Below are positions 1 to 8,963 of a stretch of DNA of 64,000 bases, piece by piece. Position 1 is the stretch's first letter. Each line of letters starts with the position of its first letter. A program made the translations under genes and the position numbers. The notes under the pieces were generated by a model. It had not been told where the DNA came from and searched no databases. It worked only from the letters and a program-made list of their open reading frames with translations. The stretch lies in the NCBI GenBank assembly GCA_965202735.1, contig OZ241844.1, positions 3,286,001-3,350,000 on the forward strand. Reading direction: 5' to 3'. This DNA is from HK1 sp965202735 (GTDB lineage: Bacteria > Pseudomonadota > Gammaproteobacteria > HK1).

Positions 1-357
1 GAGCGCACGGCGCCGGACCTGGTGGTCGAGGTCGAGATCACCAGCGCCGACGAAGGCAAGGCCGCCCGCTACGGGGAGATGGGAGTGCGCGAGATGTGGC
101 GACTGCACGGCCGCAAGGGCACGAGGGAGCTCCGGGTGGAGCTCCTGGCCCTGGAGGCCGGCTCCGCGCCACGCCTGATCGAAGCCTCGCAGGTACTCCA
201 GGGGCTCACGCCCGACGACGTGTGCGCGGCGGTGACGGGGGTGCGGGCCGGCCGGAACCATGACGAGAGAAAGGATGCCGTCGCCCGCGTCGTCCGCCGG
301 CGTCAGCATGTGAGCGCGCGAGTACGCGAGGGGGAGGCGGCATACGTCGCCTCCTGA
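1..357 (+). CDS. Uma2-family (DUF820) endonuclease-like protein, 3' part
   Basis: The frame is open from the first base, so the gene begins outside the window; the visible 118 residues end in TGA. The segment PDLVVEVEITSADEGK, then ARYGEMGVREMWRL, matches the core of the Uma2/DUF820 family, a restriction-endonuclease-like fold found in many stand-alone bacterial genes, where E and K residues of this block form the predicted active site. The last 40 residues are arginine-rich and do not look conserved. It converges on the haloacid dehalogenase gene. Function in vivo is unknown for the family; nuclease activity is inferred. Confidence 0.7.
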   Translation, partial: ERTAPDLVVEVEITSADEGKAARYGEMGVREMWRLHGRKGTRELRVELLALEAGSAPRLIEASQVLQGLTPDDVCAAVTGVRAGRNHDERKDAVARVVRRRQHVSARVREGEAAYVAS

Positions 358-360
358 GCG

Positions 361-548
361 ACCCGGGACGGCCCGCCCGTCCGCGACCGTTTGGGCGTAC
401 CCCCTTGGGGGCGGTCTGCTCGTCCCTCCGGAGCAGCCCGCCCGCAGCCCCGGGACGGACCGCCCGTACTGCCCTTTGGGCGATCCGCCCGTATCTCTGG
501 ACGGGGACCCGCCCGTAGCCCCCCGGAACCGGCCCGCCCGTAGCCCCG
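361..548. repeat. Degenerate CCGCCCGT direct repeats between convergent genes
   Basis: This gap between two convergent genes holds at least six loose copies of CCGCCCGT spaced 30-50 bp apart, usually preceded by GGAC or GGGAC. No reading frame or clear terminator hairpin is visible. It is probably decayed simple-sequence DNA. Confidence 0.5.
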
Positions 549-1256
549 TCAGGCGGCGCCCAGCTTCGCCGCCAGATCGACGAAATCGCCGGCGACGAAG
601 TCGAAGTCGTGCTCGGCCCTGAAGTCCCGGCTCTGATGCGGCCCGTACTCGGTGGGACGGGCGACGAAGGCGGTGCGCATCCCGTGGGAGGCGGCGTGCA
701 CGAGGTCGTCGTTGTGGGCCGCGACCATCAGCACGCGCTCCGGCGGGAGGTCCAGGTACGCGCAGGTGCCGAGATAGGCTTGCGGCAAGGGCTTGTACGC
801 GCGGCAGGGCTCGGCTCCGAGGATCGCGTCCCACGGCAGGCCCGCGCGCTTCGCCATGTTCACCATCATCGCGACGTTGCCGTTCGAGCAGGTGGCGGTG
901 ATGAAGCGCCGGCGCAGGGCGGTGAGACCTTCCACGGCGTCCGGCCACGGATCGAGGCGGTGCCAGGCGCGGTTGAAGTGGTCGATTCCGGCCTCGTCGA
1001 GCCCCCCGATGCCGAACCGCTCCACGAGCTCGCACAGGCTCTCTCGGTGCAGGTCGTCGAGCCGCACCCATGCGCGCTCGCCGCTTCGCACCCGCTCCAT
1101 CGCGGGCTGGTACATCCCGCGCCAGGCGTCCGCGAACGCCTCCCAGTCGGCCTCGACACCGAGGCGTCCGCCGAGCGCGCGGCCCTCGCGAACGATGCCC
1201 GACCGCCAGTCCACGACGGTGCCGAAGACATCGAAGGCGAGCGCCTCGATCTCCAT
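549..1256 (-). CDS. (S)-2-haloacid dehalogenase, type II (HAD superfamily)
   Basis: A 235-residue protein, the normal size for type II haloacid dehalogenases, which hydrolyse L-2-haloalkanoates to D-2-hydroxy acids in the cytoplasm. HAD motif I is FDVFGTVVDWR with nucleophile Asp9. Motif II is CSNGN, the conserved Lys lies in YKPLPQAYL, and motif III is AAHNDDL. The distinctive type II N-terminus (LAFDVFGTVVDWR) supports this over a generic phosphatase. It is the last gene of the leftward ABC transporter operon, 45 bp after the second permease, so it may act on the imported compound. Real substrates of such enzymes often differ from haloacids. Confidence 0.85.
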   Translation of the reverse strand: MEIEALAFDVFGTVVDWRSGIVREGRALGGRLGVEADWEAFADAWRGMYQPAMERVRSGERAWVRLDDLHRESLCELVERFGIGGLDEAGIDHFNRAWHRLDPWPDAVEGLTALRRRFITATCSNGNVAMMVNMAKRAGLPWDAILGAEPCRAYKPLPQAYLGTCAYLDLPPERVLMVAAHNDDLVHAASHGMRTAFVARPTEYGPHQSRDFRAEHDFDFVAGDFVDLAAKLGAA

Positions 1257-1301
1257 TGGGTCTGCTCCTCGCCTCGGCCGTCCGGTGTCGGCGCGCCGGT
1301 G

Positions 1302-2198
1302 TCAGCGCGAACGCAGCTTCGGGTCCAGCAGGTCGCGCAGCGCGTCGCCGAAGAGGTTGAACCCGAACACCGCGAGGGTGATGGCGAGGCCCGGGAATAT
1401 CGAGAGCCACGGCGCGCTCTCGATGAACTCCACCGCCGCGCCCTTGAGCATCAGCCCCCACGCCGGCGTCGGGTCCTGCACGCCCATGCCGAGGTAGGAG
1501 AGCACCGCCTCGAGCAGGATGGCCTGGCCCACGAAGTAGGTCAGCATGATGAGGAACGGAGCCATCACGTTGGGCGCCATGTGGCGCAGGATGATGCGCG
1601 CATGGCTGTACCCGAGGGCGCGCGCGGCGTCCACGTAGGGGATCTCGCGGATCGAGAGCGCGCTGGAACGCACCACCCGGGCGCACTGGGGGATGAAGGG
1701 GACGACGATCGCGATGATCACGTTCTGCACGCCGGGTCCGAGGGTCGCCACGACCGCCAGCGCCATGATGATGAGCGGGAAGGCGAGGAAGATGTCCACG
1801 ATCCGCTGGACGATCAGGTCGAACAGCCCGCCGAAGTAGGCGCTCGCGACACCGATGACCAGGCCGGCCGTCGCGCCCAGGAACGCGGAGACCAGCCCGA
1901 TGAACAGCGCGGTACGGGCTCCGTGGAGGACGCGCGTCAGGATGTCGCGGCCGAATTCGTCGGTGCCCATCAGGAACTGGCCGCCCGGCGGGGTGAGCAT
2001 GTGCTCCAGGGACGCGCGTTCGGGGTCGAAGGGCGTGAGGATGCCCGCCGTCGCCGCCGCGAACACCATCAGGACCACGACGAATGCGCCGGCCGCCCCG
2101 AGCGGCTGGCGGCGCGCGAGGTCCCACAGACGCCGCGCGAGCGGCTTCTTCAGCTCGTCGAGGCCGGTGGTGTCGATGAAGGTCTGCGAAGTCGCCAT
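1302..2198 (-). CDS. ABC transporter permease, DppC/OppC type
   Basis: A 298-residue inner-membrane permease of the peptide/nickel/opine importer class. It has a cytoplasmic N-terminus, a first membrane helix (FVVVLMVFAAATAGILT), the OppC-type periplasmic segment with FLMGTDEFGRDILTRVLHGAR, four or five further helices, and the EAA loop ARALGYSHARIILRHMAPN that contacts the ATPases. It follows the DppB-type permease by 10 bp and would pair with it as a heterodimer. The start with MATSQTFIDTTGL gives normal family length. Confidence 0.9.
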   Translation of the reverse strand: MATSQTFIDTTGLDELKKPLARRLWDLARRQPLGAAGAFVVVLMVFAAATAGILTPFDPERASLEHMLTPPGGQFLMGTDEFGRDILTRVLHGARTALFIGLVSAFLGATAGLVIGVASAYFGGLFDLIVQRIVDIFLAFPLIIMALAVVATLGPGVQNVIIAIVVPFIPQCARVVRSSALSIREIPYVDAARALGYSHARIILRHMAPNVMAPFLIMLTYFVGQAILLEAVLSYLGMGVQDPTPAWGLMLKGAAVEFIESAPWLSIFPGLAITLAVFGFNLFGDALRDLLDPKLRSR

Positions 2199-2208
2199 GG
2201 ATCCGGTC

Positions 2209-3180
2209 CTAGCTGTAGCGGATGCGCGGGTCCAGCCACGCGTAGAAGACGTCCACCACCAGGTTCGTCAGCAGGAAGACCACCACGACCAGCATGACGA
2301 GGTGCTGGGTCAGGGCGAAGTCCTGGTTGCCGACCGAGTCCACGAACAGCTTCCCGATGCCGTTCAGGTTGAAGACCTGCTCGGTGACCACGAGGCCGCC
2401 CATGAGGAAGGCGAACTCGATGGCGATGATCGTCACCACCGGGAGCAGGGCGTTCTTCAGCGCGTGCCGGTTGATGACCACCTTCTCGACCAGTCCCTTC
2501 GCGCGCGCGGTGCGCACGTAGTCCTCGCGCAGCACCTCGAGCATCGCCGACCGCGTCATGCGGGTGGCGACCGCCGAGTACCGGTAGCCGGTGGCGACGG
2601 CGGGCCAGATGAGCTGGGCGAGGTTCCCGATCGGGTCCTCGAACGGGGAGACGTAGTTGATGGGCGGCATCCATCCCGTGCCGAACAGCGCCTGGGTGGC
2701 GATCAGCAGCCCCAGGATGATCATGATGCCGAGCCAGAACGAGGGGACCGCGATGCCGGCGATGCTGAAGGCCCGGACCCCGTAGTCGATCCAGGTATCC
2801 TGCTTGACGGCCGAGATGATGCCGAGCGGAAGCGCGATGATCACCGCGACCAGCGTCGCCATGATCGCAAGCTGCAACGAGAGCTTGAAGCGCACCTGGA
2901 TCTCGTGGACGACGGGCTGGCCGGTCCACATCGACGTGCCCAGATCGCCGATGAAGTAGCCCCCGACGAAGGCCAGGAACTGCTCGTGCAGCGGGTCGTC
3001 GAGGCCGAGGTCCGCGCGGCAGAGGTCGATCTCCTCCTGCGACACGTACAGCCCGGTGCCCGCGAGGCGGACCTCGCACACGTCGCCGGGGAGCATCCGG
3101 AGCAGGAAGAAGACGAGAAGCGCCGCCCCGACCAGGGTCGGGATCATCAGCAGCAGGCGCTTCAGGATGTACTGGGACAC
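2209..3180 (-). CDS. ABC transporter permease, DppB/OppB type
   Basis: A 323-residue permease starting MSQYILKRLLLMIPTLVGAA, the classic DppB N-terminal helix. A periplasmic loop with LGLDDPLHEQFLAF follows, then five more helices. The EAA loop is RTARAKGLVEKVVINRHALKNA, and the C-terminus DVFYAWLDPRIRYS is typical. It lies 52 bp downstream of the binding-protein gene and directly before the DppC-type permease. The operon order ATPase-ATPase-binding protein-permease-permease marks a complete importer; the substrate cannot be read from the permease. Confidence 0.92.
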   Translation of the reverse strand: MSQYILKRLLLMIPTLVGAALLVFFLLRMLPGDVCEVRLAGTGLYVSQEEIDLCRADLGLDDPLHEQFLAFVGGYFIGDLGTSMWTGQPVVHEIQVRFKLSLQLAIMATLVAVIIALPLGIISAVKQDTWIDYGVRAFSIAGIAVPSFWLGIMIILGLLIATQALFGTGWMPPINYVSPFEDPIGNLAQLIWPAVATGYRYSAVATRMTRSAMLEVLREDYVRTARAKGLVEKVVINRHALKNALLPVVTIIAIEFAFLMGGLVVTEQVFNLNGIGKLFVDSVGNQDFALTQHLVMLVVVVFLLTNLVVDVFYAWLDPRIRYS

Positions 3181-3232
3181 TGGATCCGCCGCCGCCGGCG
3201 CCCCCGCGAACGGAGGCGCCGGCGTTCGGACT

Positions 3233-4867
3233 TCACATCAGCGACTTGTCCAGCCAGACATTGTCGAGCTGCTGGTTGAGGTAGTGGCTGGGAGCAATCT
3301 TCCACCCCTTCACGTAGGAGCGGTGGGGATTGATCTTGTACCACCACAGGGTGACGCCCAGGTGCGCCTGCTCGTCGAGCGCAATCCGCTCGTACTTGCG
3401 TATGAGGGCGCGCTGCTCGTCGAACGTCGGCGCCCGGGCGAGCTCGTCGTAGAGGTCCTCGAGGGCCTGATCCTCGTACTGCGCATAGTTGTTGCCCGCG
3501 CTGCCCAGGAACTTGGTGACGTCCGCGATGGGGTTGACGACCGACTGGCAGTTGAAGTCGATGGAGACGTCGAACTCCTTCGAGTTGCGCAGCACCGCGT
3601 AGAACTGCGGGCTCGGCCGCACCTGCTGCTCGGCCTTCACGCCGATCTTCGCCCACTGGTCGATGAGCCACGTGCCGACGACCTTGTACGGCTGGTCGAC
3701 GCCCCGGTTGTTGTAGTCGATGGTCAGCTCGCCCACGCCCGCCTCCTCGAGCAGGGCGCGCGCCTGCGCGCGGGAGGCTTCGAGGTCGCGGCCGTAGCCC
3801 GCGAGCTGCTCGAGCTCCGCGTCGGTCGCGGCCAGCGGATGACCCGGGAACACGACCCCGCCCACCGTCTTCACGATCGCGATCCGGGACAGGTACTTCG
3901 AGCCGCCCCATCGGTCCACGGCGAGGGAGAGGGCGCGGCGCACGCGCGGGTCGTCGAAGGGCTTGCGCGCATGGTTCGGGGTGTACAGGAGCACGCAGTT
4001 CCAGTCGCTCTCCTGGACCATGATCCGGTCGCCGAGCGCGTTCACCAGGTCATCGCGCGCCTGCGGCGGAAAGCCGCGGAACTCGATGGCGGCCCGGTCG
4101 CCGCGGATCGCCTGGATGCGTACCGCCATGTCCTTGGCGATGATGGCCCTGAAGCCGTCGAGGTAGGGCTGCCCCTCGTGGTGGTAGCTCTCGTTGCGCA
4201 CGCCGTCGACGAACGCCCCGGGCTGGTGCTCAACGAACTTGAACGGACCGGTGCCGTTCACGTTGTCCTTGTGCCAGTCGTAGCCGTGCTCCTCCAGATC
4301 CTTCTTGCTGTAGATCCAGTTGAACGGGGTCGCGAGCGCCGGCAGGAAGGCGCCGGAGGCGAACTTCAGGCGGAACACGACGGTGGCGTCGTCGGGCGCC
4401 TCGACCGAATCGACCATGTTGAAGAACGTCTTGCGCGAGCTCGGCACCCCCTCGGGCGGGAAGATGATCTTGTCGTAGCTCGCCTTGACGTCCCGCGCGG
4501 TCATCGGCTGCCCGTCGTGGAAGGTCACCCCTTCCTTGATCCGGAACGTGTACGTCCTGCCGCCGTCGGTCGGCTCCGGCACGTCCCCGACGCAGAGATC
4601 GCACACGAAGTCCGAGGACTGGGGATCCTCCGGATTGACCCGGATCAGCAGGCTGTAGAACGGTGCGTAGGGATGGATGAGCGCATAGGTCTGCTCGCGG
4701 TGCCCGTCCTTCGACGGCGCCTCGCCGGCAACGACGAAGTTCAGGGTACCGCCTTCCTGCACATCCTCGGCTGTCGCGGTCTGGGCGCCGAGACCGAGAC
4801 CGACCGCGCCGCCGAGAAGCAGCGAGGCGACGGTCCCGGCTCTGGGGCCCGATACGTGGCTCTTCAT
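3233..4867 (-). CDS. ABC transporter substrate-binding protein, family 5
   Basis: A 544-residue periplasmic binding protein (SBP_bac_5, the peptide/nickel/opine group). I chose the ATG at 4867 because GAGGAGG lies about 10 bases upstream and the product begins with a signal peptide (MKSHVSGPRAGTVASLLLGG ending near TATA). A longer frame to 4942 lacks this logic. The family pattern is visible in YTFRIKEGVTFHDGQPMTARDVKASYD, NGTGPFKFVEH and RVRRALSLAVDR. It delivers the ligand to the DppB/DppC-type permeases encoded next. Ligand unknown: peptides, glutathione, opines and many other compounds are bound by this family. Confidence 0.9.
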   Translation of the reverse strand: MKSHVSGPRAGTVASLLLGGAVGLGLGAQTATAEDVQEGGTLNFVVAGEAPSKDGHREQTYALIHPYAPFYSLLIRVNPEDPQSSDFVCDLCVGDVPEPTDGGRTYTFRIKEGVTFHDGQPMTARDVKASYDKIIFPPEGVPSSRKTFFNMVDSVEAPDDATVVFRLKFASGAFLPALATPFNWIYSKKDLEEHGYDWHKDNVNGTGPFKFVEHQPGAFVDGVRNESYHHEGQPYLDGFRAIIAKDMAVRIQAIRGDRAAIEFRGFPPQARDDLVNALGDRIMVQESDWNCVLLYTPNHARKPFDDPRVRRALSLAVDRWGGSKYLSRIAIVKTVGGVVFPGHPLAATDAELEQLAGYGRDLEASRAQARALLEEAGVGELTIDYNNRGVDQPYKVVGTWLIDQWAKIGVKAEQQVRPSPQFYAVLRNSKEFDVSIDFNCQSVVNPIADVTKFLGSAGNNYAQYEDQALEDLYDELARAPTFDEQRALIRKYERIALDEQAHLGVTLWWYKINPHRSYVKGWKIAPSHYLNQQLDNVWLDKSLM

Positions 4868-4957
4868 TCTTCGTTCCTCCTCGTGGGCTGAATGCAGCTC
4901 CGTTGCACTTCCATTGACACGCCGCCGGTCCGTCGGCGGCATATTCGAGAGCGGGCC

Positions 4958-5989
4958 TTACGATACCTCCGGGCACGCCACCCAGTGGCCCGGGCGCAGC
5001 TCGCGCAGCTCCGGGACGGCGCTCCGGCATCCGTCCACCGCCAGCGTGCAGCGCGGATGGAACACGCACCCGGACGGCGGGTCGAGCGGGCTCGGGACCT
5101 CGCCCTTGAGCGTCCGGTGCGCGCGCTGCGCCTCGATCCTGGGGTCCGGGATGGGCACCGCCGAGAGCAGCGCCCGGGTATACGGATGAAGAGGATTGTC
5201 GAACAGCTCGTCCGATTCGGCCAGCTCGACGATCTTTCCGAGATACATCACCGCGACGCGGTCGCAGATATGGTGGACGACGCTCAGGTCGTGGGCGATG
5301 AACAGGTAGGTGAGGTCGAACTCCTCGCGCAGGTCCTCCAGCAGGTTGATGACCTGGGCCTGGATGGACACGTCGAGCGCCGAGACCGCCTCGTCGCAGA
5401 TGATGAAGTCCGGGTTCAGGCACAGCGCCCGGGCGATCCCCACCCGCTGGCGCTGGCCGCCGCTCATCTCGTGCGGGTAGCGGTCGGCGAACCTCGCGGG
5501 CAGCCCGCAGACGCCGAGGAGCTCGGCAATCCGCTGGCCGCGCCGGCTCGGGTCCGGCTCGACGCCGTGGATGCGCATCGGCTCGCCCAGGATGGAGCCG
5601 ATCTTCATGCGGGGGTTCAGCGAGCTGTACGGGTCCTGGAAGATGACCTGGACCTTCCGCCGCCAGGGGATGAGCTCCCGGTTCGAGAGCCGCTCCAGGT
5701 TGACGCCCTCGAACACGACCTCGCCCGAGGTGGGCCGGTCGAGCTGGAGCACGCAGCGCCCGGTGGTGGTCTTGCCGCAGCCCGACTCTCCCACCAGTCC
5801 GAGGGTTTCGCCCTTCCTGATGCTGAAGCTCACGCCGTCGACCGCCTTGACGTTGCCGACGGTCTTCTGGAACACCAGCCCTTCGGTGACCGGGAAGTAC
5901 TTCCTGAGGTCCCTGATCTCGAGAATGGTGTCGCCCCTGGCGATGCCGCCGCCGACGGCCGGTGCGGGAGCGGCGGCCGGTGCGCTCAT
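4958..5989 (-). CDS. ABC transporter ATP-binding protein, DppF/OppF type
   Basis: A 343-residue ATPase. Walker A is GESGCGKTTTGR, the Q-loop is VIFQDPYSSLNP, the signature is MSGGQRQRVGIARAL, Walker B is FIICDEAVSALD, and the switch His is in IAHDLSVV. The C-terminal oligopeptide-transporter domain has the CVFHPRC cysteine cluster. The ATG at 5989 overlaps the stop of the upstream ATPase gene (ATGA), so the two are probably translationally coupled. A much longer open frame continues upstream, but it is antisense-type noise over the first ATPase gene. OppF-type proteins pair with the OppD-type subunit to power import. Confidence 0.92.
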   Translation of the reverse strand: MSAPAAAPAPAVGGGIARGDTILEIRDLRKYFPVTEGLVFQKTVGNVKAVDGVSFSIRKGETLGLVGESGCGKTTTGRCVLQLDRPTSGEVVFEGVNLERLSNRELIPWRRKVQVIFQDPYSSLNPRMKIGSILGEPMRIHGVEPDPSRRGQRIAELLGVCGLPARFADRYPHEMSGGQRQRVGIARALCLNPDFIICDEAVSALDVSIQAQVINLLEDLREEFDLTYLFIAHDLSVVHHICDRVAVMYLGKIVELAESDELFDNPLHPYTRALLSAVPIPDPRIEAQRAHRTLKGEVPSPLDPPSGCVFHPRCTLAVDGCRSAVPELRELRPGHWVACPEVS

Positions 5990-6993
5990 GCGCCGCTCGC
6001 CTCGTCGAGGTCGAACTCGAGCTCGTTCGCGCGGAAGCACGCGGCGGCCTGGCCGTCTCCGACCGCCTCCAGGGCGGGAAACGACCGGGCGCAGGCCTCG
6101 ACCGCCCAGCGGCAGCGGGGCCGGTACGCGCAGCCGTCGTCGAGCCGGGTCAGGTCCGGGGGCTGGCCCTCGATCGGCACCAGGCGCTTGCCGCGGCGCA
6201 CGTCCATGCGCGGCACCGAGTTCAGCAGCCCGATGGTATAGGGGTGGCGGGGGCGGTGATAAATCTGGTCGGCGGTCCCGGACTCCACGATCCTGCCCGC
6301 GTACATCACGATGACCCGCTCGGCGTAGCGCGCGACCACGCCGAGGTTGTGGGTGATCACGATGAGCGCCACCCCCATCTGCCTGGTGAGGCTGCGCATC
6401 AGCTCCAGGATCTGGGCCTGGATCGTCACGTCGAGGGCGGTGGTGGGCTCGTCGGCGATGATGAGCCTGGGGTTGCACGAGAGGGCCAGCGCGATCATCA
6501 CCCGCTGGCGCATGCCGCCGCTGAAGTGGTGCGGGTACTGCTTCAGGCGCCGCTCCGGCTCGCCGATGCCCACCATCCCGAGCAGCTCCGCGGCCCGATG
6601 GTCCGCCTCGGCCTGGCCGAGGCCGAGGTGCAGCATCATCGTCTCGGTGAGCTGCAGTCCGATGGTCAGCACCGGGTTGAGCGAGGTCATGGGCTCCTGG
6701 AACACCATGGAGATCCGGCCGCCGCGCACGTGCCGGATCTCGTCGTCGCTCATTGCGAGAATGTCCCTGCCGCCGAAGACGATGCGGCTGCCCGCGAGGA
6801 TCTCGCCCGGCGGGTGCGGGATGAGCCGCAGGATCGACATCGCGCCGACCGACTTGCCGCAGCCCGACTCGCCGACGATCGCCACCGTCTCGCCCTCGCT
6901 CACGGCGTAGGTGATGCCGTCGACGGCCTTGACGGTGCCTTCGGTGGTGTGGAACCAGGTGCGAAGGTTCTCGACTTCGAGCAGCTTGGGCAC
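5986..6993 (-). CDS. ABC transporter ATP-binding protein, DppD/OppD type
   Basis: A 335-residue ATPase, first gene of the importer operon. Walker A is GESGCGKSVGAMS, the Q-loop is MVFQEPMTSLNP, the signature is FSGGMRQRVMIALAL, Walker B is LIIADEPTTALD, and the switch His is in ITHNLGVV. The C-terminal cysteines lie in GCAYRPRCRWAVEAC. I take GTG at 6993 as the start (VPKLLEVENLRTWF aligns with the family N-terminus, and AGAAGG sits 9 bases upstream). A frame open to 7437 has no family similarity. Together with the OppF-type protein it forms the ATPase heterodimer. Confidence 0.9.
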   Translation of the reverse strand: MPKLLEVENLRTWFHTTEGTVKAVDGITYAVSEGETVAIVGESGCGKSVGAMSILRLIPHPPGEILAGSRIVFGGRDILAMSDDEIRHVRGGRISMVFQEPMTSLNPVLTIGLQLTETMMLHLGLGQAEADHRAAELLGMVGIGEPERRLKQYPHHFSGGMRQRVMIALALSCNPRLIIADEPTTALDVTIQAQILELMRSLTRQMGVALIVITHNLGVVARYAERVIVMYAGRIVESGTADQIYHRPRHPYTIGLLNSVPRMDVRRGKRLVPIEGQPPDLTRLDDGCAYRPRCRWAVEACARSFPALEAVGDGQAAACFRANELEFDLDEASGA

Positions 6994-7519
6994 GGGCGAC
7001 GCCTTCTGGAACCTTGCGGGTTGTCGGGTCCGGCCACGGTCCGCTGCGTCGTCGACGCCGGCTATGGTACGCGGGGGAAGGCAACGGTAGGAGCGGGCGC
7101 ACCGAAAGTCAACGAACCCGCGGCGCGGTCCAGGACTCGTTTTTTGTTGGCCCGGAGGGCGGAGGGCGCCGAGGCATGCGAAAGCGGCCCATTTGTGGAC
7201 GCGATTCGTGGTCCGTGTGCCAGGTTGAGCCTCCTGGAGCTCCCGGTGTCCTCGCCGCAGGCGACTTCGCACCGGTTTCCGACACTCGAATACGACAAAA
7301 ATATGGTCCTGCGGCGCGGTCCGGGCGCATCCAGGGCTCTCCAGAAGTCGGGATGAACGGTTCATCAGGCCCTCGGTCCGGGCCTTCGATGCCGAAAGAC
7401 CGCCCGTCACCGTGCGATCTTCCGGTCGGGCGGCCAATGACCGCGACTTTTGAATGGTCCTGCGGGCGCATCCGGTTCGATGGCTCGCACGGCCGTTTCC
7501 CGGTAGCCTCGGGCGCGCG
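6994..7519. other. Intergenic region between divergent ABC operon and MFS gene
   Basis: This 526-bp gap separates divergent transcription units and should hold both promoters. About a quarter is the 131-bp family A element. No coding pattern or convincing -35/-10 pair is evident; the segment from 7233 to 7331 is more AT-rich than its surroundings (it includes GACAAAAATATGG near 7294) and is the likeliest promoter zone. Confidence 0.4.
7332..7462 (-). mobile_element. Family A miniature element, copy A1 (131 bp)
   Basis: The 131-bp segment runs from CAGGGCTCTCCAGAAGTCG to the inverted end CGACTTTTGAATGGTCCTG. It is flanked on both sides by the 10-bp direct repeat CGGGCGCATC (7322-7331 and 7463-7472), as expected for a target-site duplication. 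Similar 129-131-bp segments occur at 47625, 56214, 62633 and 63363. It encodes nothing conserved, so it would need a transposase from elsewhere. Confidence 0.85.
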
Positions 7520-8713
7520 ATGTCTTCCTCCCGCCGCGGCCCGCCGCGCCCGATTCTCGCCTCGTGCTCGACCGCCCACGCCGCCCACGACGGCCTGGCC
7601 GAGGCCCTGCTCGTCCTCCTGCCGCTGTGGGCGCAGGCATTCGGACTGTCGCTGACCCGGGCCGGAGCGCTGAAGAGCGCCTTCTACGTCGCGATGACGG
7701 TGGGCCAGATTCCGTTCGGGCTCGTCTCCGAACGGCTCGGCGAACGTCGTCTCCTCGCACTCGGAACGCTGGGGACCGCGGTCGGCTGGCTGCTGCTGGC
7801 CGAGGCGGACGGATTCCGGGCCCTGCTGCTGGCGGTGCTCGTGGCCGGGCTCGGCTCGAGCGTGCAGCACCCGCTCGCGTCGAGCCTGGTAAGCCGCGCG
7901 TATCGGGGCGACGGGTCCCGGACGGCGCTCGGCCTGTACAACTTCGCCGGGGACGCCGGCAAGGCCATCGTCCCCGCCCTGCTCGCGATCGGCATCGGGG
8001 TCGCCGGCTGGCGGATGTCGTCGTGGTCGTGCGGCGTCGCGATGGCCGTCGTCGCGCTCGGCGCGCACCTGTCGCTCAAGCGGCTCCTGGACGGCGAGAA
8101 CGCGCCCGGATCGCCGGCGGACGCACCGCGGGGGTGGGGGATCGCCAACCGTCGCGACTTCACGCTGCTCTGCGCAATCGCACTCATCGACGCATCGTCG
8201 CGCAGCGGGTTCCTGCTGCTCGCGCCGTTCCTGATGGTGGAGAAGGGCCTGCCGGTGGAGCACGTGGGCTTCGGCGTCATGCTGATCTTCGCCGGCGGCG
8301 CGGCCGGGAAGCTCGCCTGCGGCTTCCTCGCCGAGCGGCTCGGGACCGTTCGGACCATCGTGATTACCGAGGTGGCGACGGCGCTCGGCATCGCCGCCGC
8401 CATCGCGGCGCCCATGGGCGCGCTGTGGGTGCTGCTCGCGCCGATCGGGCTCGCGCTCAACGGGACGTCGTCGGCGCTGTACGCCGCCGTCGGCGAGCTC
8501 GCCCACGAGGAGCGGCGGGCAAGGACGTTCGGGCTGTTCTACACGGTGACCACCGCGGCGAGCGCGGCGGCGCCAATCGCGGTCGGCGTGCTCGGCGACG
8601 CGGTGGACGTGGCCGCCGGCGCCGCCGTCGTCGCGGCGTGGACCGCCGCCGCGGCGCCGCTTGCGCTCGCCCTGCGTTCGCGGACGCGCGGAGCGCCGGG
8701 CGCCGCGGCGTGA
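7520..8713 (+). CDS. MFS transporter, fosmidomycin-resistance (Fsr)-like
   Basis: A 397-residue major facilitator with about 12 hydrophobic segments. The opening SCSTAHAAHDGLAEALLVLL and LTRAGALKSAFYVAMTVGQI match the Fsr-like exporter group, and the motif A-like loop SERLGERRLLALGTLGTA follows helix 2, with its second-half equivalent at AERLGTVRTI. I chose ATG 7520 because the 22 residues upstream are arginine-rich and overlap the divergent regulatory region. The direction is probably efflux across the inner membrane, driven by protons. The substrate is unknown; drug export is only a family association. Confidence 0.8.
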   Translation: MSSSRRGPPRPILASCSTAHAAHDGLAEALLVLLPLWAQAFGLSLTRAGALKSAFYVAMTVGQIPFGLVSERLGERRLLALGTLGTAVGWLLLAEADGFRALLLAVLVAGLGSSVQHPLASSLVSRAYRGDGSRTALGLYNFAGDAGKAIVPALLAIGIGVAGWRMSSWSCGVAMAVVALGAHLSLKRLLDGENAPGSPADAPRGWGIANRRDFTLLCAIALIDASSRSGFLLLAPFLMVEKGLPVEHVGFGVMLIFAGGAAGKLACGFLAERLGTVRTIVITEVATALGIAAAIAAPMGALWVLLAPIGLALNGTSSALYAAVGELAHEERRARTFGLFYTVTTAASAAAPIAVGVLGDAVDVAAGAAVVAAWTAAAAPLALALRSRTRGAPGAAA

Positions 8714-8720
8714 CGCGACG

Positions 8721-8817
8721 GCGATTGCCGCCAAGCGGAGACATGCTCCCGGATTCCCCCTCGACCCGGCGCCCCGAGGGCCGGTACGGCCTCTCCGGGC
8801 GGTGGCGGGAATGGCTG
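8721..8817 (-). mobile_element. Family B miniature element, internally deleted copy B1
   Basis: The ends (GCGATTGCCGCC and GGCGGGAATGGCTGC) and the internal block CCCTCGACCCGGCGCCCCGAGG match family B in reverse orientation, but about 26 bp of the middle are missing compared with the 123-bp copies. No flanking duplication is visible. It lies between the MFS gene and the isocitrate lyase promoter region. Confidence 0.65.
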
Positions 8818-8830
8818 CCCGATCGACGGC

Positions 8831-8858
8831 AGTATTGACAAGGACAATACTCAGTATT
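8831..8858. promoter_or_regulatory. Two overlapping perfect palindromes upstream of isocitrate lyase
   Basis: AGTATTG (8831-8837) and CAATACT (8845-8851) form a perfect 7-bp inverted repeat with a 7-base spacer. AATACT and AGTATT (8846-8851 and 8853-8858) form a second one with a single central base. The stretch is AT-rich in a GC-rich surrounding and ends 105 bp before the aceA start, as expected for a dimeric regulator's operator over the promoter. TTGACA occurs at 8835. Which regulator binds is unknown. Confidence 0.55.
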
Positions 8859-8963
8859 CTGTGTATTGGGTTGTGTTGTGGACGGATTTTCCCAAGCATG
8901 AGCGGCCCACAATCGCGCGGGCGGCGCCGCCCGCGCAAGACACCCCGCAGGGAGACCGGAGCC

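Noticed and set aside
609..2297. A 562-residue open frame on the + strand opposite the dehalogenase and permease genes
   Set aside because: It is His/Arg/Glu-rich with no family pattern and lies exactly antisense to well-supported genes; high GC leaves such frames open.
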